This document shows, piece by piece, positions 38,839 through 48,512 of a stretch of 64,000 nucleotides of DNA (within the stretch, counting starts at the first letter, position 1; each line of letters begins with the position of its first letter). Location of the stretch: the NCBI GenBank assembly GCA_900323505.1, contig OOIN01000016.1, positions 682,001 to 746,000 on the forward strand, written 5' to 3'. This DNA is from Ustilago trichophora. Taxonomy: Eukaryota > Basidiomycota > Ustilaginomycetes > Ustilaginales > Ustilaginaceae. The position numbers and the translations under genes are program-made. A model generated the notes under the pieces. That model ran no database searches. It saw only the letters and a list, made by a program, of their open reading frames with translations, and was not told where the DNA came from.

Positions 38839-41558
38839 GTCGATTCAGCGATGCATTCGACGCTAACCGTGCTTGGCCAGGTCAGGGTGGCAGGCAGCAA
38901 GGCTGGCCTGCACCTTTGGCCCTCGGTGGGCTCGGCAACGCTGGTCCTTCGCCTGCCTCGCCCTTTGGACGCCCCGACCTTTTTTCTGCGGGTCAAGGTG
39001 GATTGCGCAACCAGGACGACCTCATGTCGATCATCCGCGAGCGTGAGATGCAGGAACAGCGTGCTGCTGCCGCCGCTGCCGCCTCGCGCGGTCCAGGTGG
39101 CATGAGCCTCGGACAGCTCGATGGCTTCGGTGGCGGTCTGGGCAGATCTGGATGGGGTGCCGAGTCGGCCATGTCGCCCTCTCATTGGGGTGGCATCGGT
39201 CACGGTGGTCTCGGCCAGTTTGGCGATGTCGGTCTCGGCGGTCATCCGAGCCCGCTCGTTGGTGATCGCCCCGTGTTTGACAACTTCGGCCATCAGCAGA
39301 GGCCGACTTTCGAGCAGACCGGCAGCCCTTGGACCAACAAGGCTTCGCTCGCCCCTCGATCGCAGTTCGACGCGATGCGACCCATGCAGGGCCAGTGGGG
39401 CGAACAGCAGGCTCCCTGGAATTACTCGGCCACTACGCCTGACGTGACCAACCGCCAAATGGATTTCAGTGAAGCCATCCTCCGCAACGAGGCTATCAAA
39501 GCCGCAGACCCCATCGGAACACCTCGACGAGCCCGATCCCCCGCTCCTCAACACGACATTGCCGCAGCCCGCCAGGCTGCTGAGCACAAGGAGGAGCAGC
39601 ACAAGTCGTTCGAGAACGCCTTCCCCGCTCCTGCGCAGGAACAGCAGAGCATTGTCGAAGAGGTCTCTGCTCCCACTTCTACCAGCGCTGTTGAGCAACA
39701 GGCTCCCGTCGAACAAAGAGTCGAAGCTGTCGGCGAGCCGGCCAAGACTGCCACTTCACAGAAGAAGCTCAGCAAGAAGGACGCTCAGAAGGCTGCTGCT
39801 GCCGCCGCCGCAGTCAGTGCTAGTCACGCAGCCAACGAGCCTGCCAAGACTGTCGAGACCGAGATTCCTCCTCCCGAGGCTTTCACCACTGGCGAACCTC
39901 GTCCTGAGGAGCTCTGGCCTCAGTCTCCCAAGGCCGTCGAGTTTGCCTCGGAGCCCGAGCTTTCCGGCATGCCTGCTTTGACTCTCCCTTCCAACAAGTC
40001 GGCCAAGGATGCCAAGCGTGAGCAGCGATCCGTTTTGCAACGACAGAGTTCCGAGGTGTCGCGTGCGATTCCTGGCAGCGGAGAGCCTGCTAATCGCGCC
40101 GCCCCCGCTGCTCGCCCTACTGGCGCAAGCAACGTCCGCGTCGTCTCGCAGGAGCAATTCCGACGCGGCAAAGACACAGACAATGCATCCACTGCCACTC
40201 AGGCTCCTCTGTCCGACTGGCTCAACGATGGATCGGCCTCCGCCGAGTCACCCGCTCCTGCTAGCCGTCCTGCTCCCTGGGCTGCCAAGGACGATGCTGC
40301 CCAGTCGACCGGTCCTAGCCTTCGCGAGATCCAGGAAGCCGAAGCCAAGCGTGCCGAGGCTAAGCGTGCCGCTGAAAAGGCAGCTGCCCGAGCCCGCATG
40401 GCTGCTTCGCCCACTGCCACCGAGGAGCTGCCTACCACCCTGAGCTGGGGTCTCGCCTCTGCACCTGCCACCAAGACGGTCAACTCGGCTGCTGGTAGCG
40501 ATGCTGGCAGTGCCACTGCCGCCAGTGGTCCCGCAGCTCCGGCTTGGAACGCTGGCAAGACTGCACCGAAAAAGACGCTTATGGAGATTCAGGAGGAAGA
40601 GAGGAAGCGTGCTGAAAAGGTCAAGGCTCAACAGGCTGCACAGGCCATTGCCCTGCGAAAGGGATATGCTGATTCGGCCAGTCGCAGCACCTCTGCTACC
40701 AACTTGCACGGTGCTGTTGTGGCTCCGGTCAATTCCAATGCTTCCAGCGGCGGTGGTGCTTGGTCGGTTGTAGGGGCCAGTGGCAAGCCTACTACTCCCA
40801 GTGCTACTCCTGCTGCTGCTGTTGCGACTTCGACTGCCGCCGCAAGTGCAGGGTATGGCTCTGCTACGGCTTCGCCGCTGGCCACTCGCCCAGCGCTCTC
40901 TGCCACCCCGCGTGCGGCTAGCAGCACCATGCCCACCCCATCTTCTGGATCCGCGTGGAGCGTTGTCGGCACCAAACCTGCCACTGCAGCCGCTCCTGCC
41001 TCTCCTTCGCCCGCCAGCCGTGTTGTTAGCTCTTCTTCCGCTGCTCTTCCCACCAGCTCCACCCTGAAGCGCACCACCACCGTCACCGACCCCAACGCAC
41101 CATCGCCCGAATTCATCAAATACTGCAAGGACAACCTCCAAGGTCTTACGATCAAGACGGACGACTTTATCGACATGCTGCTTCAGTTCCCACTCGATCC
41201 TTCCGCCGACGTTATCGAGATCATTGCCGATACGGTGTATGCCAACAGCTCTACGCTGGATGGGCGACGATTCGCCAACGACTTTGTGAGCAAGCGCAAG
41301 CTCGATGTGCAGGGTCGTACTGGTTCGGTTAGCAGGTGGGGTGCTTCGGCAGGTGGAGCATCTGGAGGGATGGGAAACTTTGGTGCAGGCGTAAAGAGCA
41401 ACAGCGGTAGTTCGGCTAGTTTGTTCGGTGCTAAGACGCTCGGAAGTGGAGGAGACCCTTTTAAGCAGACTGTGCCAAGTAAGCCGGGTGCTGGTGTAGC
41501 TGGAGCAGATGCCGGGTTCAAGGTGGTCAAGGGTAAGGGTGGGAAGAAGCGCGCTTGA
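36741..41558 (+). CDS. Large GYF-domain protein (Smy2/GIGYF type)
   Basis: 1605 residues from the ATG at 36741. The N-terminal FGPEWMRKG is characteristic of fungal GYF proteins. The GYF domain starts near residue 595: MWLYRDMAGNVQGPF, then MQDWYSQQYFADDLLIRR, with the GPF and aromatic residues that bind proline-rich PPG-phi ligands. A polyQ run follows at about 686-701. Long Ala/Ser/Pro-rich disordered regions contain Lys/Glu/Ala-rich coiled segments (EIQEAEAKRAEAKRA, EIQEEERKRAEKVK). Near 1455-1530 is a conserved helical module (FIKYCKDNL ... FVSKRKLDVQGR). Family members act in translational repression, mRNA decay and COPII-linked trafficking. Single exon. Confidence 0.9.
38796..38838 (+). 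repeat. CAG/CAA repeat encoding a polyglutamine run
   Basis: About 14-15 consecutive CAG/CAA codons inside the GYF protein gene, about 35 residues after the GYF domain; likely length-variable between strains. Confidence 0.9.
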
Positions 41559-41848
41559 TCGAGGAGAAGGTAGGGGTTTATGGGGTAGAAGATTGTTGTT
41601 TGAAATGATACATTTTCTTTTCTTTTTTCTTCACCGAGAGAGGATTTTGATGCTGTTTGGATCTCATGCATGTCTAAGGTTGTGTGTGGAGAGGCTGAGG
41701 GGATGTGAGGATGGACCTTGAAGGTGGTGCATAGAGAGGGTGTGACGCAGAATTTGGATTCAAAAAAAATAAAATACAAAAACATGATGAACAAACCATA
41801 CGAACAGGGGGGGGGGGGGGGGGGTAAAAGTGGAATTTGAGAAGGATT
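41559..41848. other. Convergent 3' region between GYF gene and RPD3, with a G tract
   Basis: 290 bases holding both 3' ends. A run of about 16 G (41807-41822) lies 27 bp beyond the RPD3 stop. No gene seen. Confidence 0.7.
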
Positions 41849-43735
41849 TTAGACTTGATCAACGTCCATTTTTGCGTCTTTGTCTGGGTGTGTTTGTTTC
41901 GGTTGTGGTGGGGTGGGGGTGGGGGTGTTGGCTGGTGGTGGTGCTTCTTTGGAATGGATAAGGGGGGCGGTTTGTTCGGTGGTGAAAGTGGGTACTGCTG
42001 TTGTTTCGGCGGCGGTGGTGGTGGTGGTGGTGGTGGTGGTGGTGATGGTTGTAGTAGCGTCTTCTGTCGGTGCAGCAGTATCATCTTGCTTGTCGTCTTC
42101 CATAGCGGATGCCACAACAGGCTCTTTGGAAGCATCCCGCTTCGCTTGCTGCTTGGCCACGGCATCAGCCTCGATTTTTTCATCTATCGCATTCTCCTCT
42201 GCCGTCGTTGTTGGATTCTCCACATCCGCAATCCCAACCTTGGCACCCGGATCATCTACCACCCTACCAGGATTTGCATCCCCCCCTTCGCGATCCAACT
42301 CATCATCACCCCTCCTCGAGAAATCTACAAACTCAGGTCGATCCACCACCCTCGAATCCGGATGTCGATCTTCGAGAGCCTGCAACCCATTCTTCTCGGC
42401 CAGATCCATATCCTGATCATCCGCATCTTCGCCATTTGCCAAATTCTGCAGATGAAGCTGCTCAGAGATACTCCTGGGTTCGACGTGGCCTTGGACAGAG
42501 GGTGCATGTGCGGTTTGACGTAAGTTTTCGAAAACCTGGATCTTGATCTTCTCGAGATACTCGCGTGTGTTGAGATCCTCCATGTTGTTAGGTCGCACAT
42601 CGAGTCGGTAATCGGGTCCAAAGTATTCGTAGTACTCGTTGACCGGGATTTGCGGATTGAGTTCTTGTCCGGCGGCAAGCCCGGTTTCGAACGCCCAGGC
42701 TCGACTGACGTTTCGCATCGTATATCCTCCTCCTCCGAGGAGGAGCAAGGGTAGACCGAACGACTTGACGTACTCGACGCAGTTGGCATGCCCCCGCATC
42801 GAGAGGTTGAAACATCCGAGTTTGTCACCGGCGAGAGAATCGGATCCGCACTGAAGAACGACGGCGGAGGGTTGGTAGTGCTGCATGATCTGAGAGATGA
42901 CGGGTTCAAAGACGGTCTTGTAGCTCTCGTCGGTAATGCCATCTCGAAGAGGGAAGTTGCACGAGTACATTTTGCCTTTACCGATGCCGATGTCGCGGAG
43001 TTCTCCGGTTCCTGGGAAAAACTCGCCGTACTTGTGGAATGAGCAGGTCATGACGCGATCGGTAGTGTAGAATGCTTCTTCGACTCCATCTCCGTGATGC
43101 ACATCGATGTCGATGTACAAGACACGTGGATGGTAACGGAGCAATTCCAGAATGCCCAAAACGATATCGTTGATGTAGCAGAATCCACTCGCTTCGCCTT
43201 TCTTAGCATGGTGAAGTCCACCAGCCCAATTGATGGCTATGTCGCACTTGTCCCTGCTCAACCGCGCCGCGCCTTCCATCGAGCCACCGGCAGAGATGGA
43301 ACAGTATTCGAAAAGACCGTCAAAGACGGGGCAATCATCACCGACGTTGAACTTGGCCTGTTCGCGAACAAAGCTGTCGACATTGTCGGGAGTGACACGG
43401 TTGAGGAATTCGACGTATTCGTCCGTGTGAAACTGGCTCATCTCGCGCTTGGTGGCGGGTTTGGCTCGGAAGATCTCCATGCGCTTGTAGAGGCCATAGT
43501 TCATCACGAGCGAGTGACACATGCGGATACGCGTGGGCTTCATGGGATGTCCGGGACCGTAGTGATAGTTGCCAATGTCCGAGTCGAAAAAGTAGCATAC
43601 TCGAGAGGGGTTTGGGTTGGAAGAGTTGGAGATGGGGGCAAATAGTGGTTCGTCGGAGGAATGGGGGCCACCAGAGGTGGAGGTTCCGTTGTAGGTGTTG
43701 ACTACCGAGTTGGGGGCGAGGTAGGTGGATGACAT
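41849..43735 (-). CDS. RPD3: Class I histone deacetylase, Rpd3 type
   Basis: 628 residues from the ATG at 43735 (MSSTYLAP); the upstream extension lacks similarity. The deacetylase domain spans about residues 45-370. Motifs: [23 protein letters not shown], the His-His pair in GGLHHAKK, zinc ligands in [23 protein letters not shown] and [26 protein letters not shown] follows, as in Rpd3/HDAC1/2. It would remove acetyl groups from histone tails within Sin3-type complexes in the nucleus. The C-terminal 200 residues are acidic and end in a long Thr run encoded by a GGT-type repeat, then a Lys/Pro tail. U. maydis has more than one class I enzyme (Hda1 and others); I cannot tell which this corresponds to. 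Confidence 0.96.
   Translation of the reverse strand: MSSTYLAPNSVVNTYNGTSTSGGPHSSDEPLFAPISNSSNPNPSRVCYFFDSDIGNYHYGPGHPMKPTRIRMCHSLVMNYGLYKRMEIFRAKPATKREMSQFHTDEYVEFLNRVTPDNVDSFVREQAKFNVGDDCPVFDGLFEYCSISAGGSMEGAARLSRDKCDIAINWAGGLHHAKKGEASGFCYINDIVLGILELLRYHPRVLYIDIDVHHGDGVEEAFYTTDRVMTCSFHKYGEFFPGTGELRDIGIGKGKMYSCNFPLRDGITDESYKTVFEPVISQIMQHYQPSAVVLQCGSDSLAGDKLGCFNLSMRGHANCVEYVKSFGLPLLLLGGGGYTMRNVSRAWAFETGLAAGQELNPQIPVNEYYEYFGPDYRLDVRPNNMEDLNTREYLEKIKIQVFENLRQTAHAPSVQGHVEPRSISEQLHLQNLANGEDADDQDMDLAEKNGLQALEDRHPDSRVVDRPEFVDFSRRGDDELDREGGDANPGRVVDDPGAKVGIADVENPTTTAEENAIDEKIEADAVAKQQAKRDASKEPVVASAMEDDKQDDTAAPTEDATTTITTTTTTTTTTAAETTAVPTFTTEQTAPLIHSKEAPPPANTPTPTPPQPKQTHPDKDAKMDVDQV
42007..42044 (+). 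repeat. GGC/GGT triplet repeat encoding polythreonine on the minus strand
   Basis: About 12 triplets read as Thr/Ala codons in the disordered tail of RPD3. Confidence 0.85.
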
Positions 43736-44494
43736 GGTGGCGATGCTGTCTCGAGAGAGGGAGAGAGAGAGAGGGAAGCGGTGTGGAGGTGCCGTGATAG
43801 GGTGCAAAGAATGTAGCCAAAGATGCTATCCTAAGCAAGAGTCTACGATAAAAGTGCCTGTTAAACGATCGACAGTGAGGTGCGCCAAGGTAGCTGTTGC
43901 CGAAATCGATGCGTCGTAGTGATCAGGTGTCCGGATGGATCAGTTGCCGAGGTGAGACCTCTCTATCGATCCTGAGCTATTGTCGTGTGACCGATTGGAA
44001 AAAAAAATTGTGGGAAGGGTTGAACGTCTTTGATGCGACCAAAGCTATGTCTAACTACACCGTCTTTGTGCGTGTGTGTCGTGTGTGCGGATATGGTTGT
44101 GAGCAGCATCAAGAAGTTGAGAGTTGATACCCCAGAGAAGATGCAGTTTTGGACCCTCTCTCTCTCTCATCCACAGAAGAATTGAATTCTCCACCTTCTG
44201 CTGCCCATCCGCACGAAAAAGCGCTCTTCTTTTTTTTCAGGGAAATTGGCTCGAGCCCATTTTCCACCCGTGCACGTGATTGCCGCCAGATAGCGTTGCC
44301 CCTGCACTGTGCAACACGTACTGTACTGTACAGTACAGTATATGCTCGCTCCACATGGTGTACATACTGCAGCTTGGATACTGGATCCCAACAGCTGGTC
44401 GTCCCTTTTCTCTCTCTCTTTCACCACGCCCACCACAACATCTCTTTAAGTCGTCGCTATCGTCTTTCAACGCCAAAGACGTTAGAGCGCAAAG
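43736..44494. promoter_or_regulatory. Divergent promoter region between RPD3 and VMA7
   Basis: 759 bases with an (AG)n-like tract at 43753-43774 in the RPD3 leader, TG-rich sequence near 44070, a CT tract at 44157-44168, and the CAGTA/TACTG palindrome cluster at 44317-44344. No gene seen. Confidence 0.6.
44317..44344. promoter_or_regulatory. TACTG/CAGTA palindrome cluster upstream of VMA7
   Basis: Contains the perfect 20-bp palindrome ACTGTACTGTACAGTACAGT, about 150 bp before the VMA7 ATG. The same words form the cluster at 28388-28415. Possible dimer or multimer binding site; no factor is assigned. Confidence 0.5.
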
Positions 44495-45119
44495 ATGTCG
44501 GCGTCAGATAGGACGCTCATAGCGCTCATTGCTGACGAGGTAAGTCGCACCATCGCTTCATCCATCGAAATTGCAAGACGCTTTTACGCAAAAGGGGGCA
44601 CGATGCTGACATTTTGGCTCGAGTCTTTGGTAATGCGATAAAACAAAAAAGGACTCGACAACAGGTCTGCTCCTAGCAGGGATCGGAAACGTCGACGAAA
44701 AGGGAGAGAAGAACTTTATGATTGTTGACAACAAGGTATGCATCCTATCAAACTCATCTCGCATAGTCTGGCACCGCTTGCTTACATCAATTCCTCGCTT
44801 CCACCCGACCATCTGGTACGACTCGCTCATCCCCATCTAATCCCACATCTACCTCCCTTCGACCTCGACCCTATATATATAATCCGCCAAACAGACATCA
44901 GTCTCGGACATCGAACAGACATTCACCCACTTTACCTCGGAACGCAAGGACATCGCTATCCTTCTCATCAACCAACACATTGCAGAAAAGATTCGCCCTA
45001 TCGTAGATCGATACACCCAAGCTTTCCCCGCACTTCTCGAGATTCCGGCCAAAGATCACCCCTACGATCCGGCCAAAGATAGCGTCTTGAAGCGGGTACA
45101 GAAGCTGTTTGGCGAGTAA
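44495..45119 (+). CDS. VMA7: V-type ATPase subunit F (three exons)
   Basis: Exons 44495-44539, 44652-44735 and 44895-45119 join to 117 residues, almost the length of yeast Vma7 (118). Introns are 112 and 159 nt, both phase 0, with donors GTAAGT and GTATGC and acceptors AAAAAG and ACAG. The protein reads [15 protein letters not shown], then [14 protein letters not shown], and later [15 protein letters not shown] and [16 protein letters not shown], all closely matching Vma7. Subunit F is part of the central rotor stalk of V1, linking ATP hydrolysis to proton pumping into vacuoles and endosomes. The frame is broken without splicing, so the introns are well supported. Confidence 0.97.
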
Positions 45120-45647
45120 AGCCATCCAAGTGTTGCTTTGTGTTTTCGGTTTCGATTTCGGTTTCGGTTCACGTAATTGCATCTTCTTTCAAATGTCGGT
45201 ATCTTCCGAAACGTGTGTTGAAAGTGGCTTTTTTTGGAGAGCAGAACGTCATAAGGAAGCGGATAGTAGAGGAATATTACGTCTGGGTATGGAGACGCTT
45301 CATGTTCAGCAGCAAATCTAGCACGCTCGTATATGACGGGAAAAAAAGCTTTCAACCTTGTCTATGGATTCAAGTCATCGATTTAGAGACATGAACACTA
45401 TGCTTCTAGAGATCGTCATCACAGATTGAAGAAGCCTGTCTCCAGTGTTGGTTTACATGCTTATGATCGCAGTCGACAGGTCTTCACATTGTCTACCGGA
45501 TTGCAAGGGAGCATTCTTCTCGAGACGATGCTTGTTCAACAGCCTAAACAACCCAACCAGATCATACCATTTCGACATTGACAACCATCGCAAAGTGACT
45601 TTTTCGAAAGTGACAAACTTTGTACAATCCCAAACTTGTTTGTGAAC
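45120..45647. other. Convergent 3' region between VMA7 and a hydrolase gene
   Basis: 528 bases with both 3' ends. A few overlapping small frames without domains. No RNA gene seen. Confidence 0.6.
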
Positions 45648-47726
45648 CTACAACTCGATCGACAACCATCCAACAATGTCCTCAAACGCATCGCCTCCAT
45701 GCATCAGCATTTCACCATGTGCCTTGCGCTCACCGTAAAAAATGTTCTCCTTTGGACAACCACTTTCCACCAAATACTCGAAAGTATCCTTTGCGCTCAA
45801 GATCGCATCTTCTTCCGCCAGGTAGAACCTTGTCTTGCTGCCATCCTTCAACGCCTCAATCTCGTTGGGCCAGAGAATATTGCTCGACCAGTCAAAATAC
45901 CTACACAGCGTATTTGCCGTCCCCACCTCCCGCGCGACAAAGTAGCGCATCAGCAGCTCGATCGGAGTCGTAGCGCGCTTGTAGACAAAGTTGGAGCATA
46001 CAAACGGTACCCAGAGTTGGAAACAAACCGGGTCGACAAAGCAGCTACGTCGTACTTGGCTTCCCAAACTCTTGATCAGCCACGAATGCACCAAAGAGCC
46101 ATACGAGTGCGAGAGTACGTCAATGTGAGTCCAGTTGCGCTTGGTGAGGATGCGTCGAAAGGCGGACGTCGTTTCGTGATGTCCGAATGGTCGAAGGTAG
46201 GAGGCGGATAGGATGGATTGGGAAATGTTGGGTTGGAGTAGGATTAGGATCGGTCGATGCGCAAAGATGGGTGATCGGAGGAAGAATGTAACCAGCGAAG
46301 AGTATTGGGCTAGACCGATGCCTAGGCCGTGAAGCACGATCAAGGGCGTAGAGTCCAATGAAGGGTCAGATTTCAAAGGTGCACGGTAGAGGTACGGTAA
46401 TCGACCCTCGGTGTGGAGTGAGAATCCGCCTCGGATGGCACGGCGGATGGTGAGGTGGGAAAGCGTGTTGGTGACGAGGTAGCAGATGAGCGGCCGTGAG
46501 CGCGTTCGAACTGGGTCGATGGTGAGTCGCATCATTCGGATTCGAGGTCCTCCTTTGGATGCGTTTGGATGCGGTTTGAGCAAAGTCTTTGGGCGGGAAT
46601 CCGAATCAATGCGGGGTTGTGTATCATGCCCAGGAGGATGCTCAGGATAACTTCGCCCCTGTCGAGTCTCCAACAGCTCCAGACAGTATTCCAAAAACCG
46701 CAACCTATCTCCCGTAGTAGGATCCCACTCCCCTTCCTTCGCCCGTACCCCTCTCACATCTTCTTGCTCTTCCACACTCCCCGCGCCTCCACCACCGCCA
46801 TTCATCGAGAACGCAGGAGCCATCCCACCAAACGTCCCCTCATTACTCGGCGGCATGGGCGAATTAAACGTCGACGGAGTGGCAGACATCGGTCCCAAAC
46901 CCGCATCCTCCTTCTCCCTCCCATTTCCATTCCCATTCTGCTGTACACCGATCGATCCGTCCCTTTCGGCCTCCAATACCTCCAACTCTGTCGCAAAGAG
47001 CGACCAAGCTAACCAATGCATCACCTCCCTTCTCGTAATCTCCTCAAAGGGAACTCCGAAGAACCATCTCGCCTGATCACGTTGAAATTTGATCGCCCTG
47101 GGGTCGTCTTCTGCGATGGGAGCCGTGACGAACTGAGGCACGAAGCTCGCAGCTCTCAACCTACCTAATCTCTGTCGAACGTTGCTAGGTGCCGAAGTTT
47201 CGTTGAGTGCTGCATCATCCGTCGGATTCCTAGAGGTGAGATCGGAGTTGGGAAAGGAAGAAGAGGTGGAAACGGCGCTGGCGTAGGACTGCTGCTGCTG
47301 CTGCTTTCCTGGCTCGATACCATCCGACTTGAGCCCCGCTTGCAATGCCTGTGCAAAGACGCCACGGAGGAAACGTCTACCGTAGAGAGGTCGAGGACCG
47401 GGTTTTTGGATTTGGCGGGAGAGATGCCAGTAGTAGAGCGAGAATGCCGCCTCGGCAGCGCAGTACAGGTAGAAAAGGGAGGACGCCCATCGCCATCGAG
47501 GGGAGAGAAGAGTTTCCAACGTGTCCGAGACTGCACGAGGTACGTGTCGTACAATGAGGCTCCATAGCTTGGCATCTATCGAAAGGGAGGGATGGTAGCG
47601 ATGGATGTAGGTGCGCAGGAGACGAGAGAGCAGGGCGAACCAGCTTAGAGGGGTGACGCCCCACACGGTGAGGATGAGCAGTCGGGTAATGACGAGCGAG
47701 GCGTCGCCCGGGATTAGTTGGGCCAT
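45648..47726 (-). CDS. Membrane-anchored alpha/beta hydrolase
   Basis: 692 residues from the ATG at 47726 (MAQLIPG); the frame extending to 47813 starts with GTG. Two hydrophobic segments lie near the N-terminus (about residues 10-38 and 75-100), suggesting membrane anchoring. A low-complexity Gly/Asn-rich linker follows (about 275-330). The C-terminal half is an alpha/beta hydrolase: LIVLHGLGIG oxyanion loop, nucleophile in LSHSYGSLVHSW (S-H-S-Y-G, a GxSxG variant), acidic residue candidate in YLAEEDAIL, and His in KAHGEMLMHGG. The triad seems intact. Substrate unknown; such fungal proteins are often annotated only as hydrolases. Single exon. Confidence 0.8.
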   Translation of the reverse strand: MAQLIPGDASLVITRLLILTVWGVTPLSWFALLSRLLRTYIHRYHPSLSIDAKLWSLIVRHVPRAVSDTLETLLSPRWRWASSLFYLYCAAEAAFSLYYWHLSRQIQKPGPRPLYGRRFLRGVFAQALQAGLKSDGIEPGKQQQQQSYASAVSTSSSFPNSDLTSRNPTDDAALNETSAPSNVRQRLGRLRAASFVPQFVTAPIAEDDPRAIKFQRDQARWFFGVPFEEITRREVMHWLAWSLFATELEVLEAERDGSIGVQQNGNGNGREKEDAGLGPMSATPSTFNSPMPPSNEGTFGGMAPAFSMNGGGGGAGSVEEQEDVRGVRAKEGEWDPTTGDRLRFLEYCLELLETRQGRSYPEHPPGHDTQPRIDSDSRPKTLLKPHPNASKGGPRIRMMRLTIDPVRTRSRPLICYLVTNTLSHLTIRRAIRGGFSLHTEGRLPYLYRAPLKSDPSLDSTPLIVLHGLGIGLAQYSSLVTFFLRSPIFAHRPILILLQPNISQSILSASYLRPFGHHETTSAFRRILTKRNWTHIDVLSHSYGSLVHSWLIKSLGSQVRRSCFVDPVCFQLWVPFVCSNFVYKRATTPIELLMRYFVAREVGTANTLCRYFDWSSNILWPNEIEALKDGSKTRFYLAEEDAILSAKDTFEYLVESGCPKENIFYGERKAHGEMLMHGGDAFEDIVGWLSIEL

Positions 47727-48512
47727 CTTTGCAAGTTCGCGAGGCTGAGAAGGTGAGGCTGCGGTCGGATGCTGTACGTGGTCAGGGAAGTTGTGAGGCA
47801 GCTGGCGGGTCACGAGGGTGCGACGAGTGGAATTCTCGAAAGACTTGAGCCAAGTCGAAAGACGTCCTCAGCGATCAATTTAGATGAAGCGGGGTGCAAA
47901 ATGTTCCAAAAGACCTCACAGGAGCATGGTAGGATGTTCTTAACCTCGAAAACGTTGATACTTTGAAAGGCTTGTCGATGCGCACGGTATCGATTCGTAC
48001 TCCGCTCCGACGATCTTAACCGTAAGCTGCCTTTGTGCGCAGCAACGACGCTCTCTGCTGTGCAACCGATGCCAGAACTTAAGCTTCTGAACGAGATCCT
48101 TGACTCGACCTGGAGAGTGTTCGTAACGGTTGTGATGATGATGATGGTGGTGGTGGTGTTGGTTCAAACCGAACCCTAGATCAAACCCATGAATCAGCGC
48201 GTTGTGGGTACATTGATGACGCGTGAAGTGGACCCTGCGCCTTCCCAACATCAGAAAAATAGGCTTTCGAAATTCAGCGAACTAACACCTTTTTTATTTT
48301 ATTTTATTTTTGTATTTTTTCTTCGGAAAAAGGTTTCTTCCCTGTCAAGCCACACTTTTCTCGAGTCCCGTGTTTGGCGGGACCTTTCGTTTCGCACTCT
48401 TTGACGCCCACGCTTTCATTCATATAAGGAGGATTGGTCCATGGCTGATGGGTTGATTTCTAGCTGGTTGCGCGTGCGTTATACAAAGAGAGAAATTCTG
48501 GGTTAGGTGGAT
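47727..48512. other. Intergenic, promoter side of the hydrolase and 3' side of the MFS gene
   Basis: 786 bases between two minus-strand genes. Contains a short ATG/GGT repeat near 48131-48161 and an A/T-rich patch near 48290-48320. No gene or RNA seen. Confidence 0.6.
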
